A stretch of 64,000 nt of DNA from Tricholoma matsutake (Eukaryota; Basidiomycota; Agaricomycetes; Agaricales; Tricholomataceae): NCBI GenBank assembly GCA_026075535.2, contig AP026538.1, forward strand, positions 9,672,001-9,736,000. The letters run 5' to 3'. Each line of letters opens with the position of its first letter. Position 1 is the first letter of the stretch. Under the pieces are notes generated by a model. It saw nothing but the letters and a program-made list of their open reading frames with translations. It was not told the DNA's origin and did no database searches. Position numbers and translations under genes: made by a program. Positions 44,501 through 55,017 of this stretch are shown piece after piece.

Positions 44501-44605
44501 CCACCCCACGAGCAGTTGCTCATGAGGCTGGGGTGGGTGGCTTGTCACCATTGTTGTTCCACCCATGATCCACCCCACAAGCAGTTGCTCATGAGGCTGG
44601 GGGTT
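44501..44605. repeat. Two GAGCA palindromes, tandem
   Basis: Two copies of CCACCCCAC(G/A)AGCAGTTGCTCATGAGG-type sequence about 69 bp apart (44501-44540, 44570-44605), each preceded by CACCCATGAT and followed by GGTGGG. Confidence 0.85.
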
Positions 44606-45278
44606 GGGTGGCTTGTTGTCGTTCATCCCCATCATCCCCTCTTTGGATTTCTGTTTTTTTTTTTTTTGGGGGGGGGAGGGGGGGTTTGGGCACATCAGTG
44701 TGATGTGGTGCAAGTACAGAGGTTGGTGGGTGCTTACTAGGCAGGTACCCCCCTTCTGGGGTCTCCTGGCATCCCTCTGCACCCTCCTAGCCCATGTCAA
44801 CAGCCTCACATCCCATTTGAATGGGGAGGAGGGGATCGGGTGGGCGTGGGCATGGGTTGCATGTTTTTCATTGTGGCAGGTCATCCACAGTAGTATATAA
44901 CCTAAAAAGCAATAAAATATGATTAGTTGATTGATAAAACAAAAAGCAAAAAAAGAAAAAAAAGAAAAACTTATCTATGACCCAAATGACAGTTGCCATT
45001 GTTTGGGCCCCCATTCCATCCAGTCAGCTTGTTTGAAGGTGGTGGTGATGGTGGGAGTGGGCATGGGAGTGCTGGTGGCAGGTGCACATGGAGTGGTGGT
45101 GGTAGAGTGGAGGCAGCGTTGACAATGGTGGTGGTGGTGGTTGTGAACTGGCAGTCACATGTCACATGTCATGCAATGCATGTGGCTATTAGTATGCATA
45201 TGGCTGGTTACTACACCCTTAATTGGGTAATAAAGGTATTAAATGGTAATAAAGGTATTAAATGTAAGTAGGAATAAA

Positions 45279-45364
45279 GGCTTGGTAGATCAGTGGTTAA
45301 GCATGTTGTTCTGTGTGTAAACCCGTGTAGACCCAAGGTCAAGTGTTCAATTCTTACTGTACTA
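45279..45364 (+). repeat. tRNA-like sequence, outward-facing right
   Basis: TGGTAGATCAGTGGTTAAGC resembles a pol III A box and GTGTTCAATTCTTAC a B box, about 60 bp apart. It points toward the right end of the element, the mirror image of the copy at 44021-44108. Confidence 0.6.
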
Positions 45365-46306
45365 TCGTTGGGTAGGTGTTTGAAATTTTTGGAAAAATTG
45401 TTTCAGAGTTGTACTTCCCATCCAATCTGGCCCCCTGGCTTTCTGTGGAAGGTACATATGCTTTTATTACATCTATCCATGTAGAAAATTATTAGATAAA
45501 CTGTGAAGATAGCCTTGCCGGCATCAAGAGACTCAAAAGGTGGGTGCTTGAAAATAAATCAGTCACATTAGTCACAATCCCAGGCCAGCCAATTTAGTTC
45601 CTGCTCAGCATTTACTAGTACAAGGAGCATGGTCAATCAACAAACTAAGTGTGGACATGACTCAGATGTGACACATACTTCAAACTCCGCTCACTAGGAT
45701 TGTCACACCAGTTTCAAATTCTCCATTGAACAGGATAGAGCCTGTCCCTACCTATAAAATTTGGTACAGAGCTTTTATTCTACATAAGGATCATGGATAT
45801 CAAAGAATTTCATAGATTGTGGTCCATAGAAATATTTCCGATGCTGTTTCCTCACAATCAGTAGAGTTTTTGCTTACCATTCCTGTAGTTTCACCAAAAC
45901 TTGGCTGATTTCCTCAAAAAAAAATTTACAGCCATACTGATAGGTGCTGTGAGCTCCTATTCCAAGAATTCTGAGGTTGCAAGTGCAAGGGAACAAGGAC
46001 TAATATTGAGTTTTCAAACACCTACCCACTTTCAAACCCAGTGCCAGGGATAGTATGTGAAATGTTTATTTGGGAAAGCACATGCATTCCGGTTACTTCA
46101 GTTAGTCCATGCATTCTGGTTAGTCCAGTTGTGATGAGTCTGGTCAGATTCCAGGGAATCCGGGTGTAAATTGGATCCTTATTCCAACTGGAATTGTGCT
46201 GCATAGGGAAAACTACATACAAAAAAAATTCCACTGGATTCCAGAAATTCCAGAAATTCTGGCCAGACAAACCAGGATCCAACTGGAATAGGTGGGGGAG
46301 TGTAAA

Positions 46307-46932
46307 GTACTCAACAGATCCCACAGGGTAAGCACTCCTACTTCTGAACCAATACTTCCTTTCTGTCCATAAATACTATTACAGTACTTGGAAATGGGCT
46401 CTAACATTAATTGTAAGGCATGCAGTATGCTCTCTATATGACCATTGATGAATGGGAAGGTTCATGAATGCAGGCAATTAATGATCTCTCTCCCTTGTAC
46501 AGATGCATTGACACATAACCCCCCACTCCCAGCTCTTCTGATCCGATTTCCATCCCCTAGATACATTCACCCATCCATATATCCATCTTTGTGACTTTAG
46601 AACATGTACAGACTCAGGAGATGCAGTACCCTGCCTCACAATCTATTCACCTCTCTTCATCTCCCCACTTCCCTACCACCCTACTCATGTAACCCTATCC
46701 CCAGTAAAGTATATAGTATATACTGTAGATGATCATTTAGCCCAAGACATTTAATAGAGCCCTTCTGTCAGCAGAGGAGAGATCCCTCCTCCCCTGATAA
46801 TAACAGGACTGAGGAGAATGCTTGGCTACATGCTTGTCATAGGTGTAGAAGGAAAATCACTGCTTAAGTCCTCATTGGAATTGCTCACCCTCTAGTTGCA
46901 CCCTCAACTCTCTTATCAGACTTTTCCCAACA
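46307..46932 (+). other. Probable 5' LTR region of a Copia element (start unresolved)
   Basis: The end CCCAACA at 46926-46932, next to a primer-binding site, marks the 3' border of an LTR. A TATA-like AGTATATAGTATATACTG lies near 46708-46725. No TGTTGG start was found, so its left border is open, perhaps lost at the family X element. Confidence 0.5.
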
Positions 46933-46944
46933 GGTTATGGGCCC
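46933..46944 (+). promoter_or_regulatory. Primer-binding site, initiator-Met tRNA anticodon type
   Basis: GGTTATGGGCCC is complementary to the anticodon arm of initiator Met tRNA including CAT, as for Copia half-tRNA priming. Confidence 0.75.
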
Positions 46945-47111
46945 TGAGCTCATTCCGTGACTCACATTGCAACTTAATTAAACATTGTCAACAACTATCT
47001 TCACACTATCTGTGCTTTTTGTGCATCTGCTCCACCTGAGACATGTTCACTCAATCTCTCAATATATATTTCGCATCCATCAATCACAACTGGGCTTTAA
47101 CTTTCAGAGCA

Positions 47112-48020
47112 ATGTCAAATGTCTCTCAGTCTAAAGGTGGCCAACCTCTTGTCAACTATCCTGATGAACTTAATCCATCAACTATTGTTTGGGCCAAGGC
47201 TAATGAGAATACCAGGATCACAAAGCTCAATGACCACCTCACAGACACTAACTATAACACTTGGAAGGGTCAAATGATGCTTACATTGGAGATTTGTGGA
47301 GTCGAGAAGTATGCTATAGGCACCAAAGAGAAGCCTGATGTGGAAGCTGATCACCAAGGATTCCACAATTGGGAATTCAATGATCATTATGCTTGAGGCT
47401 TGATCACTAATAATGTAAACCAGGGAGTCAAACACCACATCAGTACCTGCAAGACTGCCAAGGACATGTGGTCCAGCCTCACAGCTATTTTTGAGTCAAA
47501 GGCACACCTCACATTATGTGCCTACAAATGCAATCTTGAGTCCCTGAAGGCTGATGAAGACATGGATATCATCAAGCAGCTCAATGAACTCAAGATCTAT
47601 TGGGAATGAATCAACTCTTCCCCGAATAAGGACAATCAGATCAGCGACTTCAATTTCAAACTCACTATTGGTGGTTCACTACCATCATCTTGGGATAATT
47701 TCACTGATCCCTGTATCAACATTCCTACTGATGATCCAATTACTGAGTACACTGACCATATAAAATTGGTGGGCTCCCAGCAATTCATGGGAATCATCAA
47801 AGAAGAGTATCTGTGTCATGTTTGCTGCAAAGCTGAAACTCAAGATACATACAATCATGGGCATATCACATCAAGCAATGGCAGTCCATGAAAGATGAAA
47901 CATTGCAAGCAGTGTGGGAGAACCAATCATATTACTGATGACTGTTGCTGGCTTGGATGTTCCAAATGTAGCAAGTGTGGCTGATTTGTTCCAATTGCTA
48001 CAGCAACAAATGCCCTAAAA
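47112..48020 (+). pseudogene. Copia gag (UBN2 domain and zinc knuckle)
   Basis: Start MSNVSQSKGGQPLVNY at 47112. The UBN2 region includes LNDHLTDTNYNTWKGQMM, HHISTCKTAKDMWSSLTAIF and LNELKIYWE, and the knuckle CKQCGRTNHITDDC (CX2CX4HX4C) is at about 47900-47945. Three TGA codons in one frame (47394, 47607 and after SSNGSP near 47889) interrupt it; the first two sit at likely arginines (A-R-G-L, W-E-R-I). No protease, integrase or RT follows, so the element is truncated. It differs from the Copia at 21814-28508. Confidence 0.85.
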
Positions 48021-49311
48021 AGTCAACCAACCAAAGAGCAAATGCAGCTGAAGAAGAGAATGCAGCTGAAGAAGACGAGCATATTGTCTTTTAACCATGT
48101 ATTAATAGGTGACATAAAACACATAGTATTAAATTATGGTGCATTGATTCAGATATTGCTTCAAAGGTCAATATATGGCAAAGGAAGACATTTATCTGAA
48201 GTATTATTGAGTCAGAGAAATGTAACTTTATTGATATTCATATTCTCATGCCTGGTCAAGACCACACTTATTACATCATGTGAAGGGGAGGCCAAGTGAT
48301 AGGCATGGATGAATTTATCTCTCAATATCTTCATGTCACAAGTACCACATACCCACTAAGAAATTGTGTGATAATGCAATCAGAAACACTTTGAATATGT
48401 AGCACAGAGTAACTTACTTTCTAACAACCACAATCAAAAACCAAAGTATAAGTCAGCACTGCATTTGATCCTTGATTCTGATAACAAGGTTTACATTCTA
48501 AAAAAACAACTATCTCATTTTTGTCATTAAAATTCCTTCTGTCATCCATATCAAATAACTTACCTCCTGATTATTTCAGTCATGAGCCACTGCTTTGCCA
48601 AGAATGTTAGACCAAATGCACACCAGCTGATATTCATTCAACATGCACAATCATCAGCTCAGGCTTCAACATTATATAAAGTTGCATACATCCTAGCCAG
48701 GAAAATCAATTTTATTCTGTTTTATTGTGAATAGGTGAGAGCAGAATACACAGCCATGGTAGTGCTTATCACCAGCTGTTATTGATACAAAATAAGGATA
48801 TCAAAATAACACCCTGTCAGTAATTTCCAGTCTCACAGACTACTATACCACACCTCTCTGGGATGGGCACCTTGTTTTTCCATGTTATGTAATTTATTCA
48901 ATCAGTTTGTTTCTCAGGAACCTTCAGCTGCTCAGAAATGTTAGTGTTTCCCTTGTGATTTACTGTAATATTCAGTTGCTCACTCAGTGTAAGGGGACTA
49001 GGGGGGTGCCCTGTGTGTTTTTCCTATTTTTTATGTTCGTCCTATATTTTTCCCCACCTCATTTCCTTCTATTCTTCATTTTCTATGATTTTTCCGGATT
49101 TTATTACTAATTTTCCCTTGCTATCATCTTTGTACATGTTGACACTTTTATATTTAGAGGCGGAGTACCCCTTCCAACACATACCCCTTGGTATGATGTC
49201 ATTCGGCGGCCTTGATCTGCCTATCTCCGCCTTTTTCTATTTTTAGGTTATATTTGATTTTTGTCATCTTCACATATACTGGGCATCAGCAAGGGGATCC
49301 TTAGAGTTTTC
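48021..49311. other. No gene recognised
   Basis: AT-rich sequence after the Copia gag, without Pol motifs. Two short GTTAGTGTTTCCCTTGTGATTTACTG-like segments (48940-48965, about 49473-49497) repeat each other imperfectly. Confidence 0.45.
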
Positions 49312-49420
49312 TCTTCGGATTTCCCTTTGCTAGGTGCGCCCCCAATCCCTGTATTATGTAGTATAATTTTAACTTCGGATTTCCCTTTGCTAGAGGCTTA
49401 GGTTGCCCTTATACTCAGTC
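49312..49420. repeat. Dispersed repeat with internal direct repeat
   Basis: TTCGGATTTCCCTTTGCTAG occurs at about 49313-49332 and again at 49374-49393, 61 bp apart. The part from GCTAGGTG on is shared with 7369-7458. Confidence 0.75.
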
Positions 49421-49926
49421 TGACTCTGGCATGGGCAGCTCATTTTTCCATGAGATTTGCTCCATCAGTTAGTGTTGTTTTCCTTGTCATTTACTGCAAA
49501 AGTACTTTCTGAAATCCAAAATCTACTTCTACCCACTCCCCCACAAACATCTCTCAAATCTGCACTTGTATCCACTCCTCCTCCACTTCCACACATGCCA
49601 TCTATTTGTTGACCCCTTCTCTCCCACACCCTCTACTTGGATAGATATCAGAACCCCTGACTTCCATTCAGTCTCCCCTTATTTTCCTCTTCTCCTCCTC
49701 CACTTCCCCTATTGGCCTGAACACATTCCTATACAGTGTGCTATAGTCCTGAATTTGCATCTCATCCAGCAGTTACTTACAGAAAATAGAAATACCTCCA
49801 TCCAAGACCATAAATATCCTCTCCTGTGGTTGTTCTGCATTTAAGGAATGTGCCCATCCTGCAAACACCTAAAACAGCCCTAGAGTTTGCCAGAACCCTG
49901 GGGGGTAAAACAGCTTTGGGGTTTGC

Positions 49927-50092
49927 AGGCAGAGATAGGTCAGGGTTTGCCCTCCAAAACAGAGCCCCAATGAGGGTTTTCAGGGCCTGCAAGCCCAGAT
50001 GGGGGCAGTAGGCAGAGATAGGTCAGAGTTTGCACTGCAAGACAGGGCCCCTATGAGGGTTTGCAGGGCCTGGAGGCCCAGATGAGGCAGAG
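49927..50092. repeat. 83-bp tandem duplication, GC-rich
   Basis: Two units starting AGGCAGAGATAGGTCAG (49927 and 50010), with TGAGGGTTT(T/G)CAGGGCCTG in each. The right unit runs into GGAGTTTAAAGACCTC, resembling the right end of family X at 53405-53418. Confidence 0.8.
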
Positions 50093-50189
50093 GAGTTTAA
50101 AGACCTCAGTTTATATATGACTCAACTTTTCATATTCTTTGAGGAGGCTTTTTTCAAACAATTAAGATTGAAATTTTTTAGTTAACCAC

Positions 50190-50450
50190 ATCCCTCGTGT
50201 AGAACACGAGGGAGTGGATACAATATAATAATAAACAAAACAAAAAACCCTCTCGCATCTTGTGAGAGGGGGGGATTACTACTATGTATATAAAAAACTA
50301 AACCCCTTGTGTTCAGCATGAGGGGGGGATTCGTAAGTACTACAATATATATACCCCTCGCATTCGATGTGAGGGGGGCAGAAATAATATGAATTAAAAA
50401 TAATGAAGACCCCTCCCCATGCAAAATGTGGGGGAAGGGGGGTTGGGGAA
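50190..50450. repeat. Cluster of five CCCTC/GAGGG hairpins
   Basis: In order: CCCTCGTGT...ACACGAGGG (perfect, 9 bp), CCCTCTCGCATCTTGTGAGAGGG, CCCCTTGTG...CATGAGGGG, CCCCTCGCAT...ATGTGAGGGG, CCCCTCCCCATG...TGTGGGGGAAGGGG. Spacing is about 45-70 bp. The loop CATCTTGTG is the reverse complement of CACAAGATG in the cluster at 44185. Confidence 0.85.
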
Positions 50451-50523
50451 TGTGGTCTGGGGTGGGTGTCATTGCCCACCCCTCCTTGCATGCATCCATC
50501 ACCATAGCAAGCTGCATCCATCA

Positions 50524-51146
50524 TCCACCCTACAAGCAGTTGCTCATAGGGATGGGGATGGGTGCCATAGTCATCGTAGCCCTGGTGCATCTGCCATCCA
50601 CCTGATGAGCAGGTGCTCATCAGTGTGGGCTCTCACCACCCATCCACCCTGTGAGCAGAGGCTTGCAGGCATGGGGTGGGTGTGTTGTCAGTTTTGGGGT
50701 CTCCTGGTTTGGAGGGGTTAGGGAGGGAGGGGTCAGTGATGTGGCATGCAAGGGAGGGGGTAGGTGGGTGCTTACCAGGTGGGTATCCTGCTCTGCAGGT
50801 CTCCTGGTACCCCTCTGCCATCTCCTATCCTTTATCGACACCCTCACATCCTGTTTGGATGGGGAGGGGGCTGGCATGGGTGTTATCGGGTCTCGGTTGA
50901 TTCCCATCATTCTGTGTTGGCATCAGCATTGCCCTGTCATTGTCCCCCATTCTCCACTGTCACCAGTGCCATTCCACCCATGATCCACCCCCAAGCAGTT
51001 GCTCAAGGGGCTGGAGGTGGGTGGTGTGTCATTGGCCCCAGTGCTTTGTGTTCTGGGGGTCCTGGTGCTGGTAGGCATTGTCATCATCATCATCATCGAC
51101 TGCACACACTCATGATCCACCCTATGAGCAGGGGCTTGCAGGCATG
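50524..51146. repeat. Five GAGCA palindromes
   Basis: Copies at 50524-50555, 50599-50626, 50645-50670, 50984-51012 and 51117-51146. The second contains CTGATGAGCA / TGCTCATCAG, a perfect 10-bp inverted pair (50603-50624). Its arm has changed on both sides relative to the others (CTGYGAGC), so pairing is kept. Confidence 0.88.
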
Positions 51147-51463
51147 GGGTGGGTGTGTTGGGTTGTCTCACATCTGTCCATTGTTACCAGTAGATTAGAA
51201 CATATAAAAGAAAAGAAACAGGTTAGTTAGTTTATAAAAACAAAAAGCAAATAAAAAAAGCTTATGTAGGGCCCATCCAGTCAGCCCAGTCAGCTTGTTT
51301 GTGGGTGGTGATGATGGTGGATTGGGCATGGGAGCGGTGGTGGTGGTGGTGGTGGTGGTGGTGAGTGATGAGCTGGCACATTTGATGATGCAGCTATATG
51401 CTTTGTCATACACAGCTGCACCATGGTACCTAAAGCAAGTAGATGATGACTTACACAAGCTAC

Positions 51464-51540
51464 TGTTGTGTAAGGGTTACATTGTTGGTTGCTTATGTAA
51501 GCATAATACACAGGGATCTGGGTTCGATTCCTTTTCTTAC
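51464..51540 (+). repeat. tRNA-like segment with B box
   Basis: GGTTCGATTCC (51521-51531) is a perfect pol III B-box match. A possible A box (TAAGGGTTACATTGTTGG) lies about 45 bp upstream. No complete cloverleaf is visible. It stands where the right tRNA-like sequence stands in the element at 43816-46306. Confidence 0.5.
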
Positions 51541-51674
51541 ACACTTTTTCAGTGGAATCTGACTGGACTCCAACTGGACTCCACTGGACTAGTCCAATTG
51601 GAATCCAGTGTTTGAGTGGATTCCACTCAGAGTCCAGTCAGACTGGACTGGGACTGGACTGGCAACTTTGCAGG

Positions 51675-53325
51675 TAGTGTTCTAAGGTCCAGTTCGGTCT
51701 GGTTTTTTGACCCCCAAGAGGGCAACCATGGACCGCAACCGGTCCAAACCGTTGCCCAAACTCGGTTGCCCCAAAAGACTGGTTTTGACTGGTTTTTTCT
51801 ACTATTTTTACAGTCTAATTAAATTTTATTAGAAAACAAATTACATCACCCTGCGAGCAGGTGCTCGCAGCGGTGGAGTTGCTAATAGAAAGAATAAAGA
51901 AAAAGACCAAAGAAAAAAAGAAAGAAAAAGAAATGACACCCATCTCACGATTGTTGCAAGAGTGGGCATCGTATGTTATCCCCCCAATATTCCTTGTTGT
52001 CAGCCCCATGTTGTTGTATGTTGTTCCTTGCATTGCTGTCCCTGCTGTCATTCGTCGCCCTTGCATTGCCATCCCTGCGTCGTCATGCATCATCCCCTCC
52101 CTGTTTTTGTCGCCATCCTCCCTGTTTTCATCCTCATTTGTTGTGTTCTCCCTGTCGTTTGGGTCATTCATTATCCCACAGGGGCTGGGTTGTTGTCAGC
52201 ACCTCCATTGCCCCCTCGAGCAGTGGCTCACAGGTGGGATGGTGGTGCTAAGCAACATGGCACCCATTGTGGTCCAGGAACAGAACCACCCTGCGAGCAA
52301 AGGCTTGCAGCGGCAGCATAGGGCAGGTGGCGGCTCACAGGGGTGACGGAGGGCGAGGGGGTGTTGTCAAATCTAAAATGAAATCAAGTTGTTAGTAAAA
52401 AAAAGAATTTGACAATACAGAAGAATGCACGCAGGGCCCAAACGACGCTAGTTCATTTGGGTGCTTTGCATTTGTTCATTCGTGGTGGCGAGGCTCTGAG
52501 CTAGGCGGGGTGGGTGTCACTGGAGGGTCCCTGTTGGCATTGGCGGCATCATTCCCATCGGTGTCGCTCCTGCTGGTGTCGTCCCTGTTGGTGGTGTTGT
52601 GATGTGGCGTCGGCCATGGTTAGAAACACAACCCATTGCCACCCTGCAAGCAGAGGCTTGCAGGTGCAGCATAGGGTGCGGCATTGTTGGTGGTGGGCAG
52701 CAAAAGATAGGAACCTAAAAAGAATAAATAACTATTAGTTAGTAGAAGTAATAAAGAAAGAAAAAGACACCCTACAGCCAAAACAACAAACTAGCATCGT
52801 TTGGGCCACTTTCGCCATGTTCATTCATTGTTCGTGGGCTTGTGGTGGTCGTTCTCGGCATGGTTGTGGAAAGAACTGAAGTTGTGGCATGATTGCGGTA
52901 TCATGGGAAATGTCTAAATGGTGGTGCCACTTAATTTTTCTGCAGTGCAAGCATGACCAAATGGTCCATGCGCAGCCACGGGTATATAAGCACTTGTTTC
53001 ACCAGTGCTTATTTCCCTGGCCTTGTTCCATTATCCATTACAAGTAGTTTAAAGATAGTTATGTAGTAACTTTTGTAATAATATTAGTTCTTTTACATGT
53101 AATGTATGTACTATTAGTTCTGAAGTATTATATGGGTAGAAGACTGGTTGCAACCGATTGAAACCAGTCTTTGAACAGTTTTCAAAGATTTCTAAAATGA
53201 GGCAACCAGCAACTGGGCTGACCCCAAATGTGGGCAACCGCAACTGAAAAAAGACCAGACCGAGGTTTGGTCCAGTTTGGTCCTATGGTCTTTTCCGGTC
53301 CTATGGACTGTACCTTGAAACACTA
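51675..53325. mobile_element. hAT element B, 1651 bp, non-autonomous
   Basis: Flanked by a perfect 8-bp direct repeat TTTGCAGG (51667-51674 and 53326-53333). Ends: TAGTGTTCTAAGGTCCAGTT and, inverted, TAGTGTTTCAAGGTACAGTC. Same family as hAT A: subterminal AACCGGTCC/GGACCAGTT motifs, GAGCA palindromes, minus-strand introns and GGGCCC hairpin, and a TATATAAGC box near the right end (52983-52991). No transposase. Confidence 0.93.
51851..52664. repeat. Four GAGCA palindromes in hAT B
   Basis: 51851-51870 CTGCGAGCAGGTGCTCGCAG is perfect over 9-bp arms. The others are at 52213-52233, 52286-52313 and 52639-52664. A TTGTCGCCATCC/TGTCATTCG degenerate array lies between (51970-52180), as in hAT A. Confidence 0.88.
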
Positions 53326-53511
53326 TTTGCAGGCAGTTGGCTGGTGACCAGTCCCAGTGGACTCCAGTCAGACTCCAGTTGGAGTCCACCAGGAAAGGTG
53401 GGGGAGTGTAAAGACCTCTGATAGCAAGGTAATCATGAGCAAGTGAAGCTGCTATTGGATAATGAGGAGCATTTAACTATAGGAAATGGCACATTAGAAC
53501 AATCTGGGCTA

Positions 53512-53736
53512 TTAGATTTGGAAGAGGCTATGTACCCCCCACCATTTCACAACTGTCATACCTGGTGGTATGATATCATTAGTAATCAGGTAGCAGTTGA
53601 ATTCAATCATCCATGGAGTGCTAGATGGTGTGGAGACATCAATCTCATCATTCTCTTCATCCTCCAAATCCACATCATGCAGAAGGCCATCAGTTTTCTG
53701 CCATTTCACAGCAGGGGTGTTAGGAAACAAGCACAA
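53512..53736 (-). pseudogene. hAT transposase fragment
   Basis: Minus-strand 74-codon frame with DLEDEENDEID, EFNCYLITNDIIPPGMTVVK and WWGVHS, matching the segment just before the dimerisation domain in hAT transposases (compare TDQLGNMTIVEWWG at 37.7 kb). The remainder is missing and no ends were found. Confidence 0.7.
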
Positions 53737-53981
53737 GCCTTCTTATGTTTTTCTTAGTATCCATTCCTATTATGTGAGCCCACTACAAACTACAGACTAC
53801 AAACTACAAACTATTAGTGACTGTGAGATTGAATTCTCATGCATCACCAATTAGTAATGGTGTACACAACTGTTCCGAGTTCTCAATTTATTGAGAGCGA
53901 GGCCTGTTTGCATTGGGCCCAGTGAATGTCTCATACACTTTTTCATTGCTGCAGCACCTTATGTAATCTACTGTTCTATCA

Positions 53982-55007
53982 GCTGACTCAACTCTCCCCC
54001 ACACTGACATTTCCATTCCCACTGTCTCAAAGCTCAACGTTACATTCAACCACCGTATGCATCCCTCCCATAAGACCTCACCCCCTCTGTAAATGTGACC
54101 TTGACCACCACCATTTTTTCTTGCTGACAAGTTTCTAGGTACAACGACAATGCACATGGCCCATACAGCCTCCTCCCCATCCAAATGGGATGTGAGGGGT
54201 TCATTTTTGTCTAGCACAACCCCAGGCAGGTGCCATGAGTGGGTAACCACAAGGTAAGTACCCTACCACTGTATTCCCGCCCTGTCACTCTTCGAAATAT
54301 GTAAAGGATCCAGCCCTCCACCACTGCTGTGAGCCACTGCTCACAGGGTGGATCATTGGTAGACAACGGGACTGAGAGAGTACAGGGACAGCAACCATGC
54401 GACAAACAACAGTAAGGAGGGAAGGACAGGACAACAACGATGGCCAACCACCACTGCAAGCAACTGCTTGCAGGGTGGAGTGGGTGTGCAAGGACAGACA
54501 ACAATGACAAAATGGGGACGGGGATAGGACAATGAGGTACCACCACCGCTGCTGCAACTACAACTGCAATCGCCATTGCGAGCGACTGCTTGTGGGGTGG
54601 AGCAGAACGATAACAATAATGGCATGGAACAACAGATGGGGCAGGGACATCAATGCAGACAGGGACCATCCACCATTCCCCACCTCGTGACAATGGTGAG
54701 GAGACGACAAGGTGGGATGATGGCCACCACCATGCAACAGGGACAATGGCAGCCACATCACGACCCCCTCTCCAGATAGAATCTCCTTTTCAATTAATAT
54801 TGTTGCCTTGCCCCTTGCACTTGCAGGAGGGGTTTAGTTTTTTTTGTATTTAAATGTGTAGTACTCAGGTTGTAATTCATTTTTTGACCCATTTCTTAGC
54901 ACTCTCAAATTGTGTGATAGTCAGAAAATAGAAACATAGATTATATTTTTGACTTTGGGAATGACCTTCCCTTTTTGGATGTCAGTGTGGGGGAGAGTAA
55001 AGGTACT
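53982..55007. mobile_element. Element with CTCTCCCCCACACTGACAT ends, 1.0 kb, 10-bp TSD
   Basis: Left GCTGACTCAACTCTCCCCCA, inverted right AAGTACCTTTACTCTCCCCC; both continue CACTGACAT. The direct repeat TGTTCTATCA (53972-53981 and 55008-55017) flanks it; 9-11 bp is typical of Mutator-like elements. The inside is the family X cargo in plus orientation (CACAAGGTAAGTACC at 54246) with three GAGCA palindromes. No transposase. Confidence 0.82.
54327..54600. repeat. Three GAGCA palindromes, inverse orientation
   Basis: 54327-54352, 54451-54478 (CTGCAAGCA / TGCTTGCAG, perfect 9-bp arms) and 54575-54600, about 124 bp apart, each followed by GGGTGGA or GGGGTGGA. Confidence 0.88.
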
Positions 55008-55017
55008 TGTTCTATCA

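Larger units (their letters stand above)
43816..46306. mobile_element. Family X element with CTCCCCCAC ends, 2.5 kb
   Basis: The left end TTTACCCTCCCCCACCTATT and the inverted right end TTTACACTCCCCCACCTATT match closely. Inside each end lies a CCAGTTATTCCAA/GGAATCCAGTGG-type array (43840-43930; 46085-46285) and further in a tRNA-like sequence. The middle holds hairpin clusters, GAGCA palindromes and the intron/GGGCCC cargo in minus orientation. No protein domain is present. A stretch at about 45370-46027 is bounded by inverted GGTAGGTGTTTGAAA and may be a further insertion. No certain target duplication was found. Confidence 0.75.
50100..53412. mobile_element. Family X element, left end unresolved, interrupted by hAT B
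   Basis: Homologous to 44140-46306: AATTAAGAT...AACCACATCCCTC, hairpin cluster, GAGCA palindromes, intron/GGGCCC cargo (minus), a tRNA-like segment, then a GGACTCCA array split by hAT B (51545-51674 and 53326-53390) and the right end AGGTGGGGGAGTGTAAA (53396-53412). The left CTCCCCCAC end is missing. Confidence 0.65.

Noticed and set aside
43816..46306. Helitron
   Set aside because: The ends are inverted repeats, not TC...CTRR with a terminal hairpin, and no AT insertion site pattern is seen.
51521..51531. A real tRNA gene
   Set aside because: Only the B box is perfect. Acceptor and anticodon arms cannot be paired by eye.
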